Below, piece by piece: positions 1 to 4,161 of a stretch of 5,021 nt of DNA (position 1 is its first letter; each line of letters opens with the position of its first letter). The DNA is from Trebonia sp. (GTDB lineage: Bacteria; Actinomycetota; Actinomycetes; Streptosporangiales; Streptosporangiaceae): NCBI GenBank assembly GCA_030038035.1, contig JASHPP010000365.1, positions 1 through 5,021 on the forward strand, written 5' to 3'. Position numbers and translations under genes: made by a program. Below the pieces are notes generated by a model. That model saw nothing but the letters and a program-made list of their open reading frames with translations, was not told the origin of the DNA and made no database searches.

Positions 1-474
1 ACGCTGTCCACGCCCCTGTGGCTGATCGTCCTCATCAGCCTGGTGAACGGGATCGGGACCAGCTGCTTCTTCCCGGCGAACAGCGCCGCGGTGATGAAGG
101 CGGCGCCACCGGACATGTTCGGCATCGCGTCCGGGATCCTGCGCACGTTCTCGAACATCGGCATGGTGTTCTCGTTCGCCGTGGCGATCCTCGTCGCATC
201 GCGGTCGATCTCCCGGGGGCTCGCGTTCGCGATCTTCGTGGGCACCGCCCAGCTGCACGGGCAGCTTGCCGACGCGTTCACCACCGGCCTGCACGCGGCG
301 TTCTACGCCTTCGTCAGCTTCATGGCGATCGCCGCGGTGCTGTCCGGCTTGCGCGCCCGCGGCATTCGCCGGCCGGGCAAACCGTTAGCGCGCGGCCCGG
401 TCGAAGCCAGCCCCTCCCCAGCCGGCCATAGGCCGCGGTCAGCCGGCCGGCGAATTAGAGCCAGCCGGTCCTGA
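1..474 (+). CDS. MFS transporter, DHA2 (EmrB/QacA-like) drug exporter, C-terminal part
   Basis: This is the 3' end of a major facilitator transporter; the frame is open from base 1 and ends at TGA 472-474, giving 157 residues. Proton-driven multidrug exporters of the DHA2 type (14 membrane segments) end in this way. Seen in the sequence: a hydrophobic segment at residues 6-24 leading into FFPANSAAVM, then GIASGILRTFSNIG (41-54), which is the small-residue motif of the C-terminal half. It is followed by a helix at about 54-66, a loop, and a last helix at about 97-117 (FYAFVSFMAIAAVL). After residue 118 the chain becomes a basic, Pro/Ser/Arg-rich cytoplasmic tail of about 40 residues that looks unconserved. 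The tail contains a TTA leucine codon (385-387). Its last 20 bp overlap the converging gene on the other strand. The substrate cannot be inferred. The family call is firm; the subfamily is an inference from these motifs. Confidence 0.88.
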   Translation, partial: TLSTPLWLIVLISLVNGIGTSCFFPANSAAVMKAAPPDMFGIASGILRTFSNIGMVFSFAVAILVASRSISRGLAFAIFVGTAQLHGQLADAFTTGLHAAFYAFVSFMAIAAVLSGLRARGIRRPGKPLARGPVEASPSPAGHRPRSAGRRIRASRS

Positions 475-991
475 TGCTGCTGGCAGGGTCGGCGGGTGCG
501 ACGCCAAGTTCGCCGGAGCGGACCTTGTCCAGCAGCAGGCCGGCCACGCCCACGATCGCGGGCGCGATATTACGCAGGTCTTGCGCGTCGCTCGGGCCTG
601 CCACGTCCGCGGGCACCTCGGCGCGCACGAGCACCGCGGGCAGGTCAGCCAGCTGCCCGCCCAGCCAGCCGAGCGGGTCAGCCGACAGCTCCCTGACGAA
701 CACGCGCCGCCCGGGGTTCCAGCCGGTGAACTTCGGGTGGTGATGGGTCCGGTTGAAGCTGCCGGGCGTGCCGTCCACCGATTCGAGCAAGTCGACTCGC
801 CAGATCGGCTGGCCGACCTCGATCGGCGTGGCGGAGTAGATGGTGCCCTTCAGTTCGCCCCGGTCGAAGACGCGCAGCTCGACCCGCACCCCGTGCTCGG
901 GACCCTCCTGTCCCCGGCCCGGGTTCGGGTCAAGGAAGTAGAGGTCACCGACGACGACGCCGACTCGCTCGAACACGAAGGCCTGGAGCAT
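455..991 (-). CDS. Conserved-looking hypothetical protein with HHHP motif (178 aa)
   Basis: I do not recognise a named family. The protein is soluble, with no signal peptide or membrane segment. Its N-terminal half alternates beta-type stretches (FERVGVVVGDLYFLDP, residues 7-22; GVRVELRVFD, 34-43; TIYSATPIEVGQPIWRVDLL, 50-69). Next comes the striking block GSFNRTHHHPKFTGWNPGRR (77-96), rich in His and aromatics and a plausible metal or ligand site. The C-terminal half looks alpha-helical and acidic (about 104-160), with a short tail ending RTGWL. The start ATG (989-991) is supported by AGGTGG four bases upstream. The stop TAA lies inside the 3' end of the converging exporter gene. It reads in the same direction as the upstream L,D-transpeptidase, but a strong hairpin separates them, so it probably has its own promoter. 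Codon use matches the neighbours, which supports a real gene. The function is unknown. Confidence 0.78.
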   Translation of the reverse strand: MLQAFVFERVGVVVGDLYFLDPNPGRGQEGPEHGVRVELRVFDRGELKGTIYSATPIEVGQPIWRVDLLESVDGTPGSFNRTHHHPKFTGWNPGRRVFVRELSADPLGWLGGQLADLPAVLVRAEVPADVAGPSDAQDLRNIAPAIVGVAGLLLDKVRSGELGVAPADPASSIRTGWL

Positions 992-995
992 GAAA

Positions 996-1001
996 CCACC
1001 T
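996..1001 (-). promoter_or_regulatory. Ribosome binding site of the 455-991 gene
   Basis: On the minus strand AGGTGG precedes the ATG at 989-991 with a 4-base spacer (TTTC). This is the clearest Shine-Dalgarno sequence in the window and fixes the start of the hypothetical gene. Confidence 0.6.
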
Positions 1002-1021
1002 ACCGGTCGGGTGCAGTGCGC

Positions 1022-1044
1022 AGGGCGCGCTCGGGCGCCCTTTT
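1022..1044 (+). terminator. Candidate rho-independent terminator reading on the plus strand
   Basis: AGGGCGC (1022-1028) and GCGCCCT (1035-1041) form a 7-bp GC-rich stem with a 6-base loop. On the plus strand it is followed by a run of T (1041-1044). On the minus strand no U-tract follows the hairpin. Both flanking genes read on the minus strand, so a plus-strand terminator here would stop read-through antisense transcription coming from the exporter side. It could also be a hairpin in the 5' leader of the hypothetical gene. Confidence 0.4.
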
Positions 1045-1072
1045 CCCACTATCTCCCGGCTGGCAGCGCAGC

Positions 1073-1099
1073 GTCCAGCCCGCGGCGCGCGGGCTGGAC
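1073..1099 (-). terminator. Strong hairpin terminator after the L,D-transpeptidase gene
   Basis: GTCCAGCCCGC (1073-1083) and GCGGGCTGGAC (1089-1099) are a perfect 11-bp inverted repeat, extendable by one G-C pair to a 3-base loop. It begins about 10 bases after the TAG stop (1110-1112, minus strand). There is no U-tract, as is common for actinobacterial terminators. It separates the transpeptidase from the downstream hypothetical gene. Confidence 0.7.
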
Positions 1100-1109
1100 C
1101 GCTACCCGC

Positions 1110-2021
1110 CTACCCGTCGCCCTGGGTCCAGGTCGTCCACTGGTTGTAGATCCAGACCTCGGTGCCCACGCCCGGTGTCTCGCTGATCGTCAGGTCCTGG
1201 TAGAACCACGAGGCGATGTCGTACGGGATCCGGACGCAGCCGTGGGAGACCGGCTCGACCGGTACGTCGGCGTTGTATTCGCCGTGGATCGCGTATCCGT
1301 CGTAGTTGAAGAACGTCGGGTTGTACATCGCCCCGAGCGGTCCCTGGTCCCAGCCAGGGACGAAGTAGAGCGCGTTGAACTCGCCGGTTGGGGTCTCGGC
1401 GTAGTTGTCGCAGGTCCCGCCTGAGCAGAAGTAGTAGTGGCCGCCTGTCGACACATGGCTGACCAGCGCGATCTTGTGGTCCTTAAAGAAGACCAGCACG
1501 CCCAGCCCCAGGTCGATTTCGACCCTGGTCCCGGCCTGCCCCGGGTACTTCGCCTGGTAGGTGCGGGGATGCACGAGGGCCTTCTTCGTCGCCGGGCCGA
1601 CCACGCCATTCACGGAAAGGCGGTTGACCTCCTGGAACGCCCAGACCGCTTCCAGGGTGTCGCTGCCGAATATGCCGTCGATCGGCCCTGGGTAGTACTT
1701 CAGCGTCAAGAGCCGTTCCTGCAGCGCCTTGACGTCGGTGCCGCTCATGCCCTCGCGAAGGTCGCGCTTCGGCGGGGTGTAGGCCGGGGCAGCGGTAGCG
1801 GGCCTGGCGGCGGGCGGCGCAGCGGACGCGGAACGCGCGGCGGCTGCGGGCTTGGTGACGGCGACGGGCTTGACGGGAGCCGCGGGCTTGGTGGCAGCCG
1901 CCGACGCGGCACTCGGGAGGGTACTGCATGCAACGATCGCGGTCGCCGCCGCAGCAAATGCGCCGAGCATCGCGAGCCTTGCGCGCGCCCGCAGCTTGCC
2001 GCCTGTCCGCACACCACCCAT
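1110..2021 (-). CDS. Exported L,D-transpeptidase with peptidoglycan-binding domain (YkuD family)
   Basis: This cell-wall enzyme forms 3-3 cross-links, or attaches proteins, by attacking tetrapeptide stems with a catalytic cysteine outside the membrane. Numbered from the ATG at 2019-2021 (303 aa), it has a basic n-region and a hydrophobic core (15-31) ending in a lipobox-like IVAC with Cys32, so it is probably a lipoprotein. An Ala/Pro/Lys linker runs to about 85. A PG_binding_1 domain (about 90-149) holds the typical GxxVKALQERL start and the FGSDTLEAVWAFQ core. A YkuD domain (about 166-292) holds IHG (His246) and SHGCVR with His260, catalytic Cys262 and Arg264. A Cys pair at 199 and 204 could form a disulfide. 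An in-frame ATG at 2040-2042 would add seven residues. I prefer 2021 because GAAAGG lies 10 bases upstream and the candidate promoter would leave only about 5 leader bases before the longer start. The family call is firm; the lipoprotein status and start are inferred. Confidence 0.93.
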   Translation of the reverse strand: MGGVRTGGKLRARARLAMLGAFAAAATAIVACSTLPSAASAAATKPAAPVKPVAVTKPAAAARSASAAPPAARPATAAPAYTPPKRDLREGMSGTDVKALQERLLTLKYYPGPIDGIFGSDTLEAVWAFQEVNRLSVNGVVGPATKKALVHPRTYQAKYPGQAGTRVEIDLGLGVLVFFKDHKIALVSHVSTGGHYYFCSGGTCDNYAETPTGEFNALYFVPGWDQGPLGAMYNPTFFNYDGYAIHGEYNADVPVEPVSHGCVRIPYDIASWFYQDLTISETPGVGTEVWIYNQWTTWTQGDG

Positions 2022-2053
2022 GACGCTCACGCCTTTCTTCATTTCTTCAACTA

Positions 2054-2059
2054 ATTATC
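2054..2059 (-). promoter_or_regulatory. Candidate -10 element for the L,D-transpeptidase gene
   Basis: On the minus strand GATAAT (5 of 6 to TATAAT) lies in an AT-rich island unusual for this sequence. It predicts transcription starting near 2047, giving a 26-base leader before the ATG at 2021. No convincing -35 is seen: TTGAAG (2074-2079) is only 14 bases away. Confidence 0.4.
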
Positions 2060-2076
2060 TCAACCTGGGGACGCTT

Positions 2077-2094
2077 CAACCAGATCTGTGGTTG
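2077..2094. promoter_or_regulatory. Palindromic operator candidate in the divergent control region
   Basis: CAACCA (2077-2082) and TGGTTG (2089-2094) are perfect 6-bp arms around a 6-base spacer, and the 8-bp palindrome CAGATCTG (2081-2088) lies inside. It sits where a -35 element or an operator of the L,D-transpeptidase promoter would be. The symmetry is seen directly; protein binding is inferred. Confidence 0.35.
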
Positions 2095-2103
2095 CTGCGG
2101 GAC

Positions 2104-2120
2104 GGTAACGAAACGGTGAT
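2104..2120. promoter_or_regulatory. Tandem GGTAAC/GGTGAT half-sites, possible response-regulator box
   Basis: GGTAAC (2104-2109) and GGTGAT (2115-2120) are direct repeats one helical turn (11 bp) apart. On the other strand they read ATCACC-N5-GTTACC. Tandem GTNAC-type half-sites at this spacing resemble, from memory, sites of the actinobacterial OmpR-type regulators MtrA and GlnR. MtrA is known to control cell-wall genes, which would suit the neighbouring L,D-transpeptidase. The box is about 60 bp upstream of that gene's candidate -10. Confidence 0.3.
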
Positions 2121-2195
2121 GCACGGCGCCCCTGCCAGACGCTTGCCGTCGCAAACGCGGCCGCCCTGCCGCACCCGCCGCTGCGACGCGTGTTG

Positions 2196-2248
2196 CCTAT
2201 ATCGGGAATATCATGAAATGCCCTATATTAGCGAGCGTGAATGAAATG
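2196..2248 (+). repeat. Imperfect 26-28 bp direct duplication upstream of the carbonic anhydrase
   Basis: CCTATAT occurs at 2196-2202 and 2222-2228 (offset 26), and ATGAAATG at 2213-2220 and 2241-2248 (offset 28). The same two words therefore recur in the same order, with a divergent middle. It covers the likely promoter and early leader of the carbonic anhydrase gene and lies in the most AT-rich patch of the window. Confidence 0.45.
2224..2229 (+). promoter_or_regulatory. Candidate -10 element for the carbonic anhydrase gene
   Basis: TATATT (5 of 6 to TATAAT) predicts a start near 2236. This would leave a leader of about 41 bases before the preferred ATG at 2277, or about 5 bases before the in-frame ATG at 2241. 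No good -35 is seen at 16-18 bases. TATCAT (2209-2214), in the upstream repeat copy, is a second candidate. Confidence 0.4.
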
Positions 2249-2276
2249 GTGGCTCGCGGGCGCGAGCGGTGACGGC

Positions 2277-2765
2277 ATGAGCGTGCACGACGAACTGCTC
2301 GCCAGGAACGCCCGCTACGCCGCGACCTTTCCCGGTCCGCTGCCGCACCGCCCCACGGCCGGCCTGGCCGTGATCGCCTGCATGGATGCCAGGCTCAACG
2401 TGTACGGCGCGCTCGGGCTCACCGAGGGCGAGGCGCACGTCATCCGCAACGCCGGCGGCGTGGTCACCGACGACGCGATCCGCTCGCTGGCGATCAGCCA
2501 GCGACTGCTCGCCACCACTGGGATCGTGCTCATCCACCACACCCGTTGCGGAATGCTCACGTTCACCGACGATCAGTTCAAGGCGGCCATCGAAGCCGAC
2601 ACCGGGATCCGGCCGCCCTGGGCGGCCGAGGCGTTCGCCAGCCTGGACGGGGACGTCCGGCAGTCGATCGCCAGGATCAAGGCCAGCCCTTTCGTCCCGC
2701 ACACGGACCAGATCCGCGGCTTCGTGTTCGACGTGGACACCGGCTTGCTCCGCGAGGTCAGCTAG
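2277..2765 (+). CDS. Beta-class carbonic anhydrase
   Basis: This zinc enzyme interconverts CO2 and bicarbonate in the cytoplasm, supplying bicarbonate for carboxylations and helping pH balance. From the ATG at 2277 it is 162 residues, close to the small mycobacterial Rv1284 (canA) type. The motif ACMDAR supplies Cys35, Asp37 and Arg39, and HHTRCG supplies His88 and Cys91. These positions coincide with the Rv1284 zinc ligands and support this start. EGEAHVIRNAGGVVTDDAIRSL (50-71) and the tail IKASPFVPH...RGFVFDVDTG are also family-typical. An in-frame ATG at 2241 would add 12 residues (MKWWLAG...) with no family counterpart. The SD before 2277 is weak (GGTGA, 4 bases away). Residue 90 is Arg where I expect Asp or another small or polar residue. 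It is transcribed away from the L,D-transpeptidase and is followed directly by a terminator hairpin, so it is probably monocistronic. Confidence 0.95.
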   Translation: MSVHDELLARNARYAATFPGPLPHRPTAGLAVIACMDARLNVYGALGLTEGEAHVIRNAGGVVTDDAIRSLAISQRLLATTGIVLIHHTRCGMLTFTDDQFKAAIEADTGIRPPWAAEAFASLDGDVRQSIARIKASPFVPHTDQIRGFVFDVDTGLLREVS

Positions 2766-2778
2766 CCCGGCGACATGA

Positions 2779-2805
2779 GTTGGCGGTGGGGCTCCCGCCG
2801 CCAAC
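2779..2805 (+). terminator. Hairpin terminator after the carbonic anhydrase gene
   Basis: GTTGGCGG (2779-2786) and CCGCCAAC (2798-2805) are perfect arms. They extend inward by a G-U pair and three G-C pairs to a 12-bp stem with a 3-base loop, 13 bases after the TAG stop. There is no U-tract. A second stem follows directly (GGTGGCG 2812-2818 with CGCCGCC 2826-2832). Confidence 0.65.
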
Positions 2806-2878
2806 CCTATCGGTGGCGTGGGCCTCGCCGCCAAGGCCGGGCGCCAGCCGGCCGGCGCTTGTGTGCCAAGCTGCCTGT

Positions 2879-4138
2879 GTGCTCGGACTCGCGATCGCAT
2901 CCGCCGCCGCCGCCGTGGCCTGGGTGTTCCTGCTGGCGGCGCACGGGGGGTACTGGCTGACCAGCCAGCGGCTGCCAGCCGCGGTAAGCCCGGAACGCTG
3001 GCCGGGCGTGGTCGCGGTCGTGCCTGCAAGGAACGAGGCGGACATGCTGCCGGTGACGCTTCCCGCGCTGCTGGCGCAGGATTACCCAGGGGAGTTCCGG
3101 GTCATTCTGGTGGACGACCGGAGCGAGGACGGCACGGGGGAGATCGCGGCCGGACTCGGCGCCAAGTCCGCGCGAGAAGCCCGAGAAGCGCGAGGAGCGC
3201 GAGGAGCGCGAGGAGGCGCCGCGCCGCTGACCGTCGTGGCCGGCCAGCCCCGGCCAGCCGGCTGGGCGGGCAAGGTGTGGGCGATGGCGCAAGGGGTGGC
3301 GGCCAGCGCGCCGGACGCGGACGCCAGCCGCGCAGCGGCCGAACCTTCGCCGTACCTGCTGTTCACCGACGCGGATATCGACTGGGCGCCGGGCGCCCTG
3401 CGCGAGCTAGTCGCGGCCGCCGAGAGCGATAACCGGGCGGTCGTCTCGCAGATGGCGCTGCTGCGCGCGCACACGGCGTGGGAACGCCTGATCGTGCCCG
3501 CCTTCGTCTACTTTTTCGCCCAGCTTTACCCGTTCAGGAAGGTCAATCACCAGCGCAGCCGGACGGCCGCGGCGGCCGGCGGCTGCATGCTGGTCAGGAG
3601 GGACGCCCTGGACAAAGCCGGCGGCCTCGAGCGGATCCGCGGCGCGCTCATCGACGACGTGGCGCTCGCCACGCTGCTCAAGCGCGACGGCGGCCGGTGC
3701 TGGCTTGGCCTGACCGCGCAGGTGCAGAGCGCCCGCCCCTACCCGCGCCTCGCCAGCCTGTGGCACATGATCGCCCGGTCCGCGTATACCCAGCTCAGGT
3801 ACTCCCCGCTGCTGCTCGCCGGGACGATCGCCGGCCTGCTCCTGCTGTACGCCGTGCCGCCCGCCGGGGCCATCGCGTGGCTGGCCGCGGCCGCCGCCGG
3901 CGAAGGCCCGGGCACGAGAATCCCGGCACTGCTCGCCGGCGCGGCCGGCCTGTCCGGCTGGGCGCTGATGACCGTCAGCTACCTGCCGATGCTGCGCTTC
4001 TACCGGCTCTGCCCGCTGCGCGCCCCCATGCTGCCGCTGATCGCCATGCTCTACGCGGCGATGACCGCCGACTCGGCGCGGCGGCACTACTCCGGCCGGG
4101 CGGTGTCCTGGCGCGGTCGGGCCGCCGGGCGCGCCTGA
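2879..4138 (+). CDS. hpnB: HpnB-like membrane-associated family 2 glycosyltransferase
   Basis: This is a GT-A fold family 2 glycosyltransferase resembling the hopanoid-associated HpnB group; its substrate is not established from sequence. From GTG 2879 it is 419 residues. An N-terminal membrane helix (2-21) precedes HGGYWLTSQRLP. The catalytic domain has PARNE (49-53), ILVDDRSEDGT (76-86), PAGWAGKVWA (126-135), the metal-binding DxD in TDADID (163-168), IDD (258-260) as the likely acceptor-side acid, and the HpnB-like SAYTQLRYSPLLL (301-313). Hydrophobic segments follow at about 311-328, 347-367 and 381-396. An ARE/ARG tandem repeat (98-112) is inserted between the DD and DxD strands. No start has a good SD: GTG 2861 and GTG 2813 are in frame, and I chose 2879 because HpnB proteins begin right at the first helix. 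No other hopanoid gene is visible, so the specific name is less certain than the family. Confidence 0.85.
   Translation: MLGLAIASAAAAVAWVFLLAAHGGYWLTSQRLPAAVSPERWPGVVAVVPARNEADMLPVTLPALLAQDYPGEFRVILVDDRSEDGTGEIAAGLGAKSAREAREARGARGARGGAAPLTVVAGQPRPAGWAGKVWAMAQGVAASAPDADASRAAAEPSPYLLFTDADIDWAPGALRELVAAAESDNRAVVSQMALLRAHTAWERLIVPAFVYFFAQLYPFRKVNHQRSRTAAAAGGCMLVRRDALDKAGGLERIRGALIDDVALATLLKRDGGRCWLGLTAQVQSARPYPRLASLWHMIARSAYTQLRYSPLLLAGTIAGLLLLYAVPPAGAIAWLAAAAAGEGPGTRIPALLAGAAGLSGWALMTVSYLPMLRFYRLCPLRAPMLPLIAMLYAAMTADSARRHYSGRAVSWRGRAAGRA
3170..3214 (+). repeat. Five tandem 9-bp repeats inside the glycosyltransferase gene
   Basis: The units follow the pattern GCNCGAGRA. The first two (3170-3187) encode Ala-Arg-Glu, and the last three (3188-3214) are identical and encode Ala-Arg-Gly. 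Being in frame, the array changes length without breaking the gene. It codes for a charged, probably exposed loop of the catalytic domain. Confidence 0.85.
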
Positions 4139-4148
4139 TCGATCGGGG

Positions 4149-4154
4149 TACGCT
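4149..4154 (+). promoter_or_regulatory. Candidate -10 element giving a nearly leaderless phzF-like mRNA
   Basis: TACGCT fits the TANNNT pattern of actinobacterial -10 elements and ends 7 bases before the GTG at 4162. Transcription would begin at about 4161-4162. No SD lies at normal distance: GGGG (4145-4148) is 13 bases away. The element falls in the 23-bp gap after the glycosyltransferase stop. Confidence 0.4.
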
Positions 4155-4161
4155 CGCAACC

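Noticed and set aside
581..1186. Plus-strand open frame (about 201 aa) over the hypothetical gene and both hairpins
   Set aside because: It crosses two hairpins and the start of the better-supported minus-strand gene, and has no SD or motifs. The minus-strand frame has a good RBS and protein-like composition.
2241..2276. N-terminal extension of the carbonic anhydrase (MKWWLAGASGDG)
   Set aside because: Starting at 2277 puts Cys35, Asp37, His88 and Cys91 exactly where the Rv1284-type enzyme has them. The extension has no family counterpart, although translation from 2241 is not excluded.
2546..2878. Upstream extension of the glycosyltransferase frame into the carbonic anhydrase gene
   Set aside because: The frame is open but the sequence is Arg/Pro-rich, overlaps another gene out of frame and crosses a terminator hairpin. 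HpnB-like homology begins at about 2879.
2223..3029. Minus-strand open frame (268 aa) across the carbonic anhydrase and the glycosyltransferase start
   Set aside because: It runs antisense through the carbonic anhydrase and the terminator hairpin, with low-complexity Arg/Pro/Ala composition. It is a shadow frame.
3407..4159. Long minus-strand open frame (250 aa) opposite the glycosyltransferase
   Set aside because: It lies wholly antisense to a gene with clear motifs. Its product is Arg/Gly/Pro/Gln-rich with no recognisable domain, as expected for a GC-rich shadow frame.
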